64,000 bases of DNA, taken from NCBI RefSeq assembly GCF_015354245.1, contig NZ_JADKYZ010000001.1:372001-436000 (forward strand), given 5' to 3'. Of this stretch, positions 20,278 through 28,835 are shown piece after piece. The notes under the pieces are model-generated. The model was not told where the DNA came from. It saw only the letters and a program-made list of their open reading frames with translations, and ran no database searches. The number at the start of each line of letters is the position of its first letter. Positions within the stretch are counted from its first letter, which is position 1. Source of the DNA: Diaphorobacter caeni. Lineage in GTDB: Bacteria > Pseudomonadota > Gammaproteobacteria > Burkholderiales > Burkholderiaceae_C. A program made the translations under genes and the position numbers.

Positions 20278-21573
20278 ATGAAGCTACTCATTCAAAACGG
20301 CCGCGTCATCGACCCGGCAAGTGGTCTCGACAAGGTCTGCAACATCGCGATCGCTGCGGGCCGCATCATCGCGATTGACCGCGAACCCAAGGACTTCACG
20401 CCAAGCCGCGTGATCGACGCCAAGGGCTGCTATGTGCTGCCGGGCCTGGTCGACCTGGCGGTGCGCCTGCGCGAGCCGGGCCACGAGCATGAAGGCATGC
20501 TCGAATCCGAAATGGGCGCGGCCGTCGCGGGCGGTGTGACCAGCCTGGTCTGCCCACCCGACACCGACCCAGTGCTCGATGAGCCGGGCCTGGTCGAGAT
20601 GCTCAAGTTCCGTGCGGAGAAGCTGCATCAGGCACGCCTGTTCCCGCTCGGTGCGCTGACGCGTGGCCTCAAGGGCGAGGAACTCACCGAGATGGCCGAG
20701 CTCACGGAGTCGGGCTGCGTCGGTTTCAGCCAGGCCGATGTGGCGCTCAAGAGCACGCAGGTGCTTCAGCGTGCGCTGCAATACGCTGCGACCTTTGGCC
20801 ACACCGTGTGGCTGCGTCCGCAGGAGCTGTACCTTGGTGGCGGTGTGGCGGCCAGTGGCCCGCTCGCGACGCGTCTGGGGCTCTCGGGCATTCCGGTGGC
20901 GGCCGAGACGATCGCGCTGCACACCATCTTCGAGCTGCTCAAGTCCACGGGCGCACGCGTGCACCTGTGCCGCATCTCGAGCGCCGCGGGCATTGAGCTC
21001 GTGCGCCAGGCCAAGGCCGACGGCCTGCATGTGACCTGCGACGTGAGCATCAATTCGCTCAGCTTCACCGACACCGACATCGGCTACTTCGACAGCAGCG
21101 CGCGTCTCACGCCGCCGCTGCGCCAGCAGCGCGACCGCGATGCACTGCGCGCCGCGCTGGCCGATGGCACGGTCGATGCGCTGGTCTCCGACCACACCCC
21201 GGTGGATGAGGACGCCAAGGTGCTGCCGTTCGCCGAGGCCGAGCCCGGTGCGACCGGCGTCGAGCTGCTGCTGTCCGCCGCGATCAAGTGGTCGCAGGAC
21301 GCGGGCGTGCCGCTTGCGCGCGCGCTCGGCGTCATCACCAGCGAACCTGCGCGCGTGCTCGGCGGATCGCTCGGCACGCTGCAGGCGAGCGTGGGCCGCA
21401 TCATCGAGGGCGGCGTGGCCGACCTCTGCGTGGTCGATCCGGCCGCGTCGTGGGTGGTGGAGCCGCAGGCGCTGCGCAGTCAGGGCAAGCACACGCCGTT
21501 TTCGGGCTATGAGCTTCCGGGCCGCGTGAAAAGCACGCTGGTCGGCGGCCAGCTCGCATTCGAGCGCGCCTGA
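20278..21573 (+). CDS. Inactive dihydroorotase-like subunit (PyrC', PyrX type)
   Basis: The 431-residue protein has the full amidohydrolase fold of class I dihydroorotase, but key metal ligands are missing. The HxH of the usual DLHVHLREPG is replaced in DLAVRLREPG, and the usual His of the HICHVS segment is Arg in HLCRISS. The SDHTP aspartate is kept. In Pseudomonas the equivalent pyrC' product has no activity but is required to assemble active aspartate carbamoyltransferase, and that is the likely role here. A functional dihydroorotase must be encoded elsewhere. Confidence 0.88.
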   Translation: MKLLIQNGRVIDPASGLDKVCNIAIAAGRIIAIDREPKDFTPSRVIDAKGCYVLPGLVDLAVRLREPGHEHEGMLESEMGAAVAGGVTSLVCPPDTDPVLDEPGLVEMLKFRAEKLHQARLFPLGALTRGLKGEELTEMAELTESGCVGFSQADVALKSTQVLQRALQYAATFGHTVWLRPQELYLGGGVAASGPLATRLGLSGIPVAAETIALHTIFELLKSTGARVHLCRISSAAGIELVRQAKADGLHVTCDVSINSLSFTDTDIGYFDSSARLTPPLRQQRDRDALRAALADGTVDALVSDHTPVDEDAKVLPFAEAEPGATGVELLLSAAIKWSQDAGVPLARALGVITSEPARVLGGSLGTLQASVGRIIEGGVADLCVVDPAASWVVEPQALRSQGKHTPFSGYELPGRVKSTLVGGQLAFERA

Positions 21574-21635
21574 GTCGCCCGCGACGCAAACGCGCGAGCA
21601 GCACGGCAACAAATATTCTGCGAGGCAATCCATCG

Positions 21636-22376
21636 ATGTGGAGATGGGCGTTGGCCATCTGGCGATGTCTGCGAATGGCGTTCCATGCGCTGCATGGACT
21701 GCTGGTCGTGCTGCTGCGCTTTCCGCGTCTCACGCAGGAGCAGCAGCAGGCGCGGGTGCAGGCCTGGGCGCTGCAGATGCTCGCCTGCGCCGGCATCACG
21801 CTCGAAGTGCGCGGCACGCCGGTGCTGCGCGGCCCGGTGCTGATGGTGGCCAACCATCTCTCGTGGCTCGACATTCCGGTGCTGCATGCGGCGCGTTACT
21901 GCCGCTTCATCTCCAAGTCCGACGTGCGCGACTGGCCCATCGTCGGCACGCTCGCGACGGCGGGCGGCACGCTCTACATCGAGCGCGCATCGCGCCGCGA
22001 CGCGCTGCGCATGGTGCAGAGCATGCACGACGCGCTCGAGCAGCGCGAGGTGCTGGCCGTGTTCCCCGAGGGCACGACGGGCGATGGGCGCGAACTGCTC
22101 CCATTTCACGCCAACCTGCTGCAGGCCGCCATCAGCGCGCAGGCGCCGGTGCAGCCCGTGGGCTTGCGCTTTGTGGACAAGAGGAGCGGCGAGATCAGTT
22201 ACGCGCCGAGCTACATCGGTGACGAGACTCTGCTGGGCTCGATCTGGCGCACGCTGGCCGCGCCGCCGCTGGTGGCCGTGGTGCATTACGGTGCGCTCGA
22301 AAGTCCCGAAGGTCAGGATCGCCGCACCTGGAGCCAGCACCTGCACGCCCGTGTCGACGAACTCCGCAGGAATTGA
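21636..22376 (+). CDS. 1-acyl-sn-glycerol-3-phosphate acyltransferase family protein
   Basis: This is a PlsC-type acyltransferase of 246 residues with a hydrophobic N-terminal segment. The catalytic motif NHLSWLD places His74 and Asp79 at the usual spacing, and the FPEGTTGDGRELLPF block binds the glycerol phosphate. It adds a fatty acyl chain to lysophosphatidate or a related lipid at the inner membrane. No strong ribosome site precedes the ATG. It follows the pyr genes in the same direction, a frequent arrangement in this family. Confidence 0.88.
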   Translation: MWRWALAIWRCLRMAFHALHGLLVVLLRFPRLTQEQQQARVQAWALQMLACAGITLEVRGTPVLRGPVLMVANHLSWLDIPVLHAARYCRFISKSDVRDWPIVGTLATAGGTLYIERASRRDALRMVQSMHDALEQREVLAVFPEGTTGDGRELLPFHANLLQAAISAQAPVQPVGLRFVDKRSGEISYAPSYIGDETLLGSIWRTLAAPPLVAVVHYGALESPEGQDRRTWSQHLHARVDELRRN

Positions 22377-22463
22377 CGCTTCAGATTGCAGGCGCGTTTC
22401 AAGATTCGGGCGGCTCATTCCGCGAGCGCGGCAAAAGCGCGGGGCATGCATACACTTGCGCGC

Positions 22464-22850
22464 ATGAACAACACGCTTTCATCCTCCACTTCCGCAGATT
22501 CCTTCACGATTTACCACAATGCCCGCTGCAGCAATTCGCGCGGCGCGCTCGCCATCCTGCGTGAACGCGGCGTCGAGCCTGAGATCATCGACTACATCGC
22601 GCATCCGCTGTCGGTGCAGCAACTCGAAGCGCTGATCGGGAAGCTGGGCGTGCCGGTGCGCGAGGTGATGCGCACCAAGGAAGACCTCTACAAGCAGCTG
22701 AAGCTCGATGCGGACACGGCAACGGACGCACAGCTGCTGGAGGCCATCGCCGCGCATCCCGTGCTGCTCAATCGCCCCATCGTGGTCCATGGAGAGCGTG
22801 CGCTGCTGTGCAGGCCGCCAGAGCAGGTTTTGCATTTTTTCGAAAACTGA
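22464..22850 (+). CDS. ArsC-family (arsenate reductase, glutaredoxin type) protein
   Basis: This is a 128-residue thioredoxin-fold protein of the ArsC/Spx/YffB superfamily. The single reactive cysteine lies in YHNARCSNSRGAL; the pattern NRPIVVHGERALLCRPPEQV near the end is typical of ArsC (glutaredoxin) proteins. It may reduce arsenate using glutathione, but no ars operon is nearby, so a general redox role is as likely. The ATG at 22464 is preferred; an upstream ATG at 22446 would add six residues. Confidence 0.85.
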   Translation: MNNTLSSSTSADSFTIYHNARCSNSRGALAILRERGVEPEIIDYIAHPLSVQQLEALIGKLGVPVREVMRTKEDLYKQLKLDADTATDAQLLEAIAAHPVLLNRPIVVHGERALLCRPPEQVLHFFEN

Positions 22851-23087
22851 TACTGTTTGATTTATTTGTAAACAATAGTGATAACCCTATGTTTTAGTGT
22901 GGCGTCGTAAGGGGCGGGACAGACTGTTTTGAAAAAATCAATACAATTTGATTGAAATAGTTACCAAACTAACAATATTGAGACAAAGGTCTCGTGATGA
23001 AAGGCTGCATCACGCGGCATTGCCGGATCGCGCTGTCACAAACTGAACGCGACCAGACCTTGAGCTGAACAACACACTGGAACAAGA

Positions 23088-24527
23088 ATGCAAAGCAACG
23101 ACTGCTTGGTGGTCACGGAATTCGGCGCCGCCTTTGGCTCCAAGGTAGTGCTGGCGGATGTGGAATTCACACTCGCGAGAAACACCATCACCGTGCTGAT
23201 GGGGCCATCCGGTTCGGGCAAGTCCACCATCCTGCATTCGCTCGCCGGCACCTATGCCGGTCATCCCCGCTACCGCTCGTGGGGCCAGATGCAGTATCTG
23301 GATCGCCCACTTGCCGAAGACAACCGTCCGCAGCTCGTGCAGCAGCACGTGCGCGTGGTTGCGGGCACCGTGCAGGATGCGCTCGTCGAGCATGTGCGCG
23401 AGAAGCTCAGCCTCTCGCCCGTGGCGTTGCGCGAATGGTGCGTGGAGTACCTGCGCGAAGGGGGATTCCCCGATCTCGAATCGCTGCTCGACCAGCCGTT
23501 CACCGAACTGAGCGACGTGCAGATGCGTGCGGTTGCCATCCTGCGCGAAGCCGCGCCGCAACCGGCGCTGCTGCTGATCGACGAGCCCACCGCCGAGCTC
23601 GACGACTACGACGCGTTTCTGCTCGTGGACCTGATGCGCCAGCTTGGGCGCAAGATGTCGCTGCTCGTGGTCACCCACAACCAGAAGCAGGCGCGCCGTC
23701 TCGCGCACCGCGTGATTCTGGTGGCCGGCGGTCGCATTCAGGAGGCGCGCAGCGCCGAGGACTTCTTCAACGCGCCGATCACCGAAGCGGCCGCGCAGTT
23801 CATCCGCACCGGCAACTGCGCCGTGGCGTCGCTCGATGCCGATCCATCGACGCTGGCCGACGGCGTGCCCGCACCGGCGCCGTTGCCCATAGAGGCGCTT
23901 GCGAATCAGGCGGCTGAACCCGAGCACGTAGCTGGCCACGAAGCCGCCCATGAGGCGGTGTACGAAGCTGCACCCGTGGTCTCCATCTCGCTGCCGGGAG
24001 CATTGCCGACATTGAACGAGGCAGCGCAGATCGCACCCGCTTCGATGGCTTCGTCGAGCGGCCCGACCGGCTTTCTCTGGGTCGTGCCCGGAACGCTCGC
24101 GGGTGCCGCGATGCCCGGCATCGTGGACGACATGGACCACGATCTCGCGTTGCTCAAACGCGTGGGCATCACCACGCTCATCACGCTGACGGAGCGCGAC
24201 ATCGATCAGGATGCGCTTGCGCGTCACGAGCTCAAGAACGTGCACTTGCCGGTGTACGACCGCGAGGCCCCAAGCCTCGGCCAGATCCAGATGCTGCTCA
24301 AGCGCATGGAGATTCTGGTGGGCCGCGGTGAAGTGCTGGCCGTGCATTGCCTTGGTGGCCTTGGCCGCACGGGCACCGTGCTCACCGCATGGCTGATCCG
24401 CGAAGGCTTGACGGCTCAGGAGGCGCTGCGTCGCGTGCGCCTGCTCGATCCACGATATGTGCAAAGCGCCGAGCAGGAGGCGTTCTTGCAGCAGTACGAA
24501 GAGTTGATCCTGCAAAAAATCATTTGA
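23088..24527 (+). CDS. Fusion of ABC ATPase and dual-specificity/tyrosine protein phosphatase
   Basis: Two catalytic modules are joined in 479 residues. Residues 1-230 are an ABC ATPase with Walker A GPSGSGKST (39-47), Walker B ALLLIDEPTAELDD and switch His in VVTHNQ; the signature is degenerate (LSDVQMRAV instead of LSGGQ). A low-complexity Ala/Glu/Pro linker follows. Residues from about 320 form a phosphatase with the CX5R loop HCLGGLGRTGT (Cys421, Arg427) and a candidate general acid Asp391. No membrane partner gene is adjacent, so it is not an obvious transporter. A roadblock-like protein follows 29 bp later. The substrate is unknown. Confidence 0.85.
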   Translation: MQSNDCLVVTEFGAAFGSKVVLADVEFTLARNTITVLMGPSGSGKSTILHSLAGTYAGHPRYRSWGQMQYLDRPLAEDNRPQLVQQHVRVVAGTVQDALVEHVREKLSLSPVALREWCVEYLREGGFPDLESLLDQPFTELSDVQMRAVAILREAAPQPALLLIDEPTAELDDYDAFLLVDLMRQLGRKMSLLVVTHNQKQARRLAHRVILVAGGRIQEARSAEDFFNAPITEAAAQFIRTGNCAVASLDADPSTLADGVPAPAPLPIEALANQAAEPEHVAGHEAAHEAVYEAAPVVSISLPGALPTLNEAAQIAPASMASSSGPTGFLWVVPGTLAGAAMPGIVDDMDHDLALLKRVGITTLITLTERDIDQDALARHELKNVHLPVYDREAPSLGQIQMLLKRMEILVGRGEVLAVHCLGGLGRTGTVLTAWLIREGLTAQEALRRVRLLDPRYVQSAEQEAFLQQYEELILQKII

Positions 24528-24556
24528 ATTCAATTTTCTGACATCGGAGTTTTGGT

Positions 24557-24961
24557 ATGAGTTTTGACGACGCTTTGAACAAGGCGGCCGCGGGCGTGCC
24601 CGAGTGTGTGGCAGCGGGTTATGTGGACGTGGCATCCGGCATGCTGCTGTCGCTGAAGACCGTGGATTCCCACCCGCGTCAGGTCATCGACCTGCTGGCC
24701 GCAGCCACCGCCGACATGTTCAACGGACCCAACGTAAGCACCATCGAGCGCATGTTCAAGAAGGCCCGTGGCCTGCAGGACGATGGTTATCACTACTTCC
24801 AGGAAATCATCGTGAACAGTGAAAACCTGATCCACGTGTTCCTGCGCGGCAAGATCAATCCCGAATACGTCGCCGTCTTCGTCTGCCGCAAGACCGCCAA
24901 CCTCGGCATGGCCCTGACCAAGGCGCGTCTGGCGATGCCCGCGCTGGAGGCCGCGTTCTGA
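24557..24961 (+). CDS. Roadblock/LC7-like small protein
   Basis: This 134-residue protein resembles the roadblock/LC7 (MglB-like) fold: an N-terminal helix, the VAAGYVDVASGMLLSLKT beta hairpin, a long central helix, and a hydrophobic strand pair near FQEIIVNSENLIHVFL. Such proteins usually act as partners or regulators of small GTPases or ATPases. It lies 29 bp after the ABC-phosphatase fusion, follows its own ribosome site, and is closed by a terminator, so the two form one unit. The assignment is by pattern only. Confidence 0.6.
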   Translation: MSFDDALNKAAAGVPECVAAGYVDVASGMLLSLKTVDSHPRQVIDLLAAATADMFNGPNVSTIERMFKKARGLQDDGYHYFQEIIVNSENLIHVFLRGKINPEYVAVFVCRKTANLGMALTKARLAMPALEAAF

Positions 24962-25004
24962 ACGTCAGATTCTTCAGATGAATGGCATCACCGTTGAAAA
25001 CAGG

Positions 25005-25036
25005 AAAGAGACTTCCGCAAGGAGGTCTTTTTTTTG
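25005..25036 (+). terminator. Intrinsic terminator after roadblock-like gene
   Basis: The stem AGACTTCC/GGAGGTCT, with one G-U pair and a GCAA tetraloop, is followed by at least eight T. It ends the phosphatase-roadblock unit. Confidence 0.85.
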
Positions 25037-25060
25037 ACTGGGCAGTTGCAGCCTCAAGTG

Positions 25061-25087
25061 GCAAGAAAGCCCTAAGTCCGGCTTAAG
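25061..25087 (+). promoter_or_regulatory. Candidate OmpR-family binding repeats upstream of the DegP-type gene
   Basis: Three five-base motifs, GCAAG (25061), CTAAG (25072) and TTAAG (25083), are spaced exactly 11 bp apart, about one helix turn. Direct repeats of this kind (PmrA/QseB boxes) bind OmpR-type regulators. The response regulator encoded downstream at 26792 is an obvious candidate. Confidence 0.4.
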
Positions 25088-25155
25088 TATCCGTCGTCAA
25101 ACTTGCTTTCCATGGAACTCCGGTAGAGGTCCGAGCAGAGGAAAGGTTGGTTGAG

Positions 25156-26691
25156 ATGAATACGATTCTGAAGACGCCGCGTGGCCTGGTTGCGGCGCTG
25201 TTGGCGGCGGGGGTGATCGGCGGCGCTGGTGCGGGCCTTGCGACCGCGCACTTCGCGAGCGCGCAACAGGCGACTGTGGCGACGACGGCTGCGACGGCGG
25301 CGATCCCCGCAGGAATGCCCAGCACCGCTGCATTGCCGAGCTTCGCGCAAATCACCGCGCAGTACGGTCCGGCGGTGGTCAACATCAGCGTGAGCGGCAC
25401 GCGCCATGCGGGGGCGGATGACGACGGGGATGATGACGCGACGCCCGCTGCGGCGCAGCGCCAGCAGGGCATGGATCCCAACGATCCATTCTATCAGTTC
25501 TTCCGCCAGTTCGGTCTGCCGGCGCCAGGCATGCAGCAGCGCCAGGCACCGCGCGACGTGCCCGTGCGCGGAGAGGGATCGGGTTTCATCGTGAGTGCGG
25601 ACGGTCTGGTGCTGACCAACGCGCATGTGGTCAAGGATGCGGATACGGTGACGGTGAAGCTCACGGATCGCCGCGAGTTCAAGGCCAAGGTGTTGGGCGC
25701 CGATCCCAAGACCGATGTGGCGGTGCTCAAGATCGACGCCAAGGATCTGCCGACGGTGAAGCTCGGCGACACACGGGCGATGAACGTGGGCGACTGGGTG
25801 CTGGCGATCGGCTCACCGTTCGGTTTTGAAAACAGCGTGACGGCGGGTGTCGTCAGCGCCAAGGGCCGCTCGCTGCCGGACGACAGCGCGGTGCCGTTCA
25901 TCCAGACCGATGTGGCGGTGAATCCAGGCAATTCGGGTGGCCCGCTGTTCAATGCGCGCGGCGAGGTCGTGGGCATCAATTCGCAGATCTACAGCCGCTC
26001 GGGCGGGTATCAGGGACTGTCGTTCGCGATTCCGATCGAGGTGGCGTCCAAGGTGCAGCAGCAGATCGTCGCCACCGGCAAGGTCGAGCACGCCAAGCTG
26101 GGTGTGGCGGTGCAGGAGGTGAACCAGACGCTGGCCGATTCGTTCGGCCTCGACCGGCCCGAGGGCGCGCTGGTCTCCAACGTCGAGAAGGGTGGTCCAG
26201 CCGACAAGGCGGGGCTTCAGTCCGGCGACGTGATCCGCAGCGTCAACGGTCAGAAGATCGTGGCCTCTGGTGATCTGCCGGCGGTCGTCGGCATGGCCAT
26301 GCCCGGCGCGAAGCTCGACATGGAGGTGTGGCGTCAGGGCAAGCGCGAACAGCTCTCGGCCACGTTGGGCAACGCCAACGACAAGGCCGCCAAGGTGGCC
26401 AGCAACGACGGTGACAAGGCAACTCGCGGCAAGCTTGGTGTGTCGCTGCGTCCGTTGCAGCCCGGCGAGCTCAGCCAAGCGGGTGTGGATGCGGGACTGC
26501 TGATCGAGCGCGCGCAAGGCCCTGCGGCCAAGGCCGGCATTCAACCCGGTGACGTGCTGCTGGCCGTCAACGGCACGCCTGCCAAGGATGTGGAGCAGGT
26601 CCGCGAGGCCATCGCCAAGGCGGGCAAGTCGGTGGCGCTGCTGGTGCAGCGGGACGGCTCGCGCATCTTTGTGCCGGTGCAGTTAGGATAA
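25156..26691 (+). CDS. DegP/HtrA (MucD-like) periplasmic serine protease
   Basis: This 511-residue periplasmic protease has a signal peptide, then a trypsin-like domain with the triad His157 (NAHVV), Asp187 (KTDVAVL) and Ser260 (GNSGGP), and two PDZ domains (about 300-390 and 415-505). An acidic Asp-rich stretch precedes the protease domain. It degrades or refolds damaged envelope proteins. I chose the ATG at 25156 because the GAAAGG site overlaps the alternative TTG at 25147. A two-component system lies directly downstream after a terminator. Confidence 0.94.
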   Translation: MNTILKTPRGLVAALLAAGVIGGAGAGLATAHFASAQQATVATTAATAAIPAGMPSTAALPSFAQITAQYGPAVVNISVSGTRHAGADDDGDDDATPAAAQRQQGMDPNDPFYQFFRQFGLPAPGMQQRQAPRDVPVRGEGSGFIVSADGLVLTNAHVVKDADTVTVKLTDRREFKAKVLGADPKTDVAVLKIDAKDLPTVKLGDTRAMNVGDWVLAIGSPFGFENSVTAGVVSAKGRSLPDDSAVPFIQTDVAVNPGNSGGPLFNARGEVVGINSQIYSRSGGYQGLSFAIPIEVASKVQQQIVATGKVEHAKLGVAVQEVNQTLADSFGLDRPEGALVSNVEKGGPADKAGLQSGDVIRSVNGQKIVASGDLPAVVGMAMPGAKLDMEVWRQGKREQLSATLGNANDKAAKVASNDGDKATRGKLGVSLRPLQPGELSQAGVDAGLLIERAQGPAAKAGIQPGDVLLAVNGTPAKDVEQVREAIAKAGKSVALLVQRDGSRIFVPVQLG

Positions 26692-26716
26692 GCGGCACTG
26701 CTGCGCTTTGAAGATC

Positions 26717-26753
26717 AGGCCCCGCAGTCATTGAACTCGGGGCCTTTGTTTTG
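26717..26753 (+). terminator. Intrinsic terminator after the DegP-type gene
   Basis: An 8-bp perfect stem, AGGCCCCG/CGGGGCCT, with a 13-base loop is followed by a T-rich tract. Confidence 0.85.
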
Positions 26754-26791
26754 TTTCTCTCATTCGGTATTTGAAAGGCAATCCTCACACC

Positions 26792-27451
26792 ATGCGCCTG
26801 CTGCTCGTAGAAGACGACACCATGATCGGCGAGGCCGTGCAGGATCTTCTGCGCGCGGAGCACTACGCTGTCGACTGGGTGCGTGATGCGGAGACGGCCG
26901 ACACGGCGCTGCGCACCCAGAGCTACGATCTGGTGCTGCTCGATCTGGGGCTGCCGGGGCGGGACGGCCTGTCCGTGCTGCGCGACATGCGCACGCGCCG
27001 GGACCGCACGCCGGTGCTGATCGCGACCGCGCGCGATGCGGTGGCGCAGCGTGTGCAAGGGCTCGATGCCGGGGCGGACGACTATCTGCTCAAACCCTAT
27101 GACATGGACGAACTGCTCGCACGCATGCGGGCGCTCATGCGCCGCGCTGCGGGCCGGGCAGAGCCCAGCTATGAGCACGAGGGCGTGCGGATCACGCCCG
27201 CCACGCGCGAGGCGACGGTGGGCGGGCAGCCCGTGACGCTGTCCGCACGCGAATGGGCGGTGCTGGAGTCGCTCCTGGCACGCCCCGGCGCCGTGCTCTC
27301 GCGCCAGCAACTCGAGGACAAGCTCTACGGATGGGGTGACGAGGTGAGCAGCAACGCGGTGGAGGTCTACATCCATGGCCTGCGCAAGAAGCTCGGGGCG
27401 GGGCTGATCATCAACGTACGCGGCGTCGGCTACATGGTGCCGAAATCATGA
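26792..27451 (+). CDS. OmpR-family response regulator (QseB/PmrA-like)
   Basis: This 219-residue two-domain regulator has a receiver with Asp51 in LLDLGLPGRDG and the lysine in LLKPYDMDEL. A winged-helix DNA-binding domain follows with LSAREWAVLESLLARPG and VEVYIHGLRKKLG. It is 4 bp overlapped with the kinase gene, so the pair is coupled. The start ATG at 26792 is preferred over a TTG at 26771. Its closest relatives by pattern are the QseB/PmrA/TctD group, which bind direct repeats spaced 11 bp like those at 25061. Confidence 0.92.
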   Translation: MRLLLVEDDTMIGEAVQDLLRAEHYAVDWVRDAETADTALRTQSYDLVLLDLGLPGRDGLSVLRDMRTRRDRTPVLIATARDAVAQRVQGLDAGADDYLLKPYDMDELLARMRALMRRAAGRAEPSYEHEGVRITPATREATVGGQPVTLSAREWAVLESLLARPGAVLSRQQLEDKLYGWGDEVSSNAVEVYIHGLRKKLGAGLIINVRGVGYMVPKS

Positions 27452-28824
27452 AATCCGTGCAGCACTGGCTTCCCACGTCCTTAGGCAAGCGGCTGCTGCT
27501 GTTCATCTGCGCCGCAATTGTCCTCACGGCCTTGCTGCAAGGCGCTTTCGCGTACCGCAATGCGTTGGCGCAGACCGACACGCTGTTTGACTACCAGATG
27601 CAGCAGACGGCGTTCGCGCTGCGCGCAGGGTTGCCGGTCGATGCCAAGGGCAGGGCGCAGGGCACTCCGGCGGAGGACGAGAATCACGAGTTCATCGTGC
27701 AGGTCTGGACCAATGAAGGCTTGCGCATTTTCGAGTCGGCGCTCGGTGCCGCGTTGCCACAGAACGCGGTGCTGGGATTTGCCGACGTGCCCGCGCGCGG
27801 CAAGCTCTATCGCGTGTTCTCGCTGCAGACGCGATCGCAGGTGATCCAAGTGGCGCAGGACATGCGCGTGCGCCGCGTGCTGGCGCGCGATGCGGCGTGG
27901 CGCAGTCTTTTGCCGATTGCACTGCTGGCGCCGCTGCTCGCGCTGGCCGTGTGGTGGGTGGTGCGCACCTCGCTCGCCCCGGTGCAGCGCGTGCGCACCG
28001 AGATCGCGTCGCGGCGTCCTCACGATCTGTCGCCGGTCGCCATGGAGGGGCTGCCCGATGAAGTGCGCCCGCTGGTCAACGAACTCAACGAACTGCTCGC
28101 GCGCATGCAGGGTGCGTTCGAATCGCAACAGCATTTCGTCGCCGATGCAGCGCACGAGCTGCGCTCTCCGCTTGCCGCGTTGCGCCTGCAGGTGCAAGGC
28201 CTGCAGCGCGCGCCGGACGAGGCATCGCGCGCGCAGGCTGCGACGCGCCTGATGTCCGGCATTGACCGTGCGACGCGTTTGGTGGAACAGCTCATGGTGC
28301 TCGCCCGGCAGGAGGAGCGCGCCGCATCCGGTAGCGACCTGGTGCCTGTGCGACTCGACGAACTGGCCGTGCAGGCCGTGGCCGATGCGGCGCCGCAGGC
28401 AGCGCTGGGGCACATCGATCTGGGGCTGCCTCATGCCGAGCCGCTCACCGTGCCCGCGCAGGTGGATGCGCTGCGCGTCCTGCTGCGCAACCTGATTGAC
28501 AACGCGATCAAGTACACGCCCGAGGGGGGAACCGTCGACGTGCGCGTGCAGGCGGATGGCCAGCACGCCCTGCTCATCGTGGACGACAGTGGTGCGGGCA
28601 TTCCCGCGGAGCAGCGGGCTGACGTGATGCGGCGCTTTCATCGCGCGGCGCAGGAGGGTGCGGCTCAGGTGCAGGGCAGTGGTCTGGGGCTTGCCATCGT
28701 CGAGGCGATTGCGCGCGCGCATGGCGCACAGGTGTCGCTTGAAAAAGCTCCCGAGCTGGGCGGTTTGCGTGTCGCAGTGCGCATGCCCGGCGGTCATAAT
28801 GAACTCGGCGCAACTACTGGCTGA
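27448..28824 (+). CDS. Sensor histidine kinase (QseC-like)
   Basis: This 458-residue inner-membrane kinase has two membrane helices (about 13-35 and 150-172), a periplasmic sensor between them, a HAMP-like linker, and the phosphoacceptor His236 in DAAHELRSPLAALR. The ATPase domain has NLIDNAIKYTPEGG, DDSGAGIP and GSGLGLAIV boxes. It should phosphorylate the preceding regulator. The periplasmic signal is unknown. Confidence 0.92.
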   Translation: MKSVQHWLPTSLGKRLLLFICAAIVLTALLQGAFAYRNALAQTDTLFDYQMQQTAFALRAGLPVDAKGRAQGTPAEDENHEFIVQVWTNEGLRIFESALGAALPQNAVLGFADVPARGKLYRVFSLQTRSQVIQVAQDMRVRRVLARDAAWRSLLPIALLAPLLALAVWWVVRTSLAPVQRVRTEIASRRPHDLSPVAMEGLPDEVRPLVNELNELLARMQGAFESQQHFVADAAHELRSPLAALRLQVQGLQRAPDEASRAQAATRLMSGIDRATRLVEQLMVLARQEERAASGSDLVPVRLDELAVQAVADAAPQAALGHIDLGLPHAEPLTVPAQVDALRVLLRNLIDNAIKYTPEGGTVDVRVQADGQHALLIVDDSGAGIPAEQRADVMRRFHRAAQEGAAQVQGSGLGLAIVEAIARAHGAQVSLEKAPELGGLRVAVRMPGGHNELGATTG

Positions 28825-28835
28825 TATCTGAACCC

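Noticed and set aside
25114-25135. Possible sigma-E promoter (GGAACT ... TCCGA) before the DegP-type gene
   Set aside because: The spacing between the two parts is only about 10 bp instead of about 16, so it does not fit.
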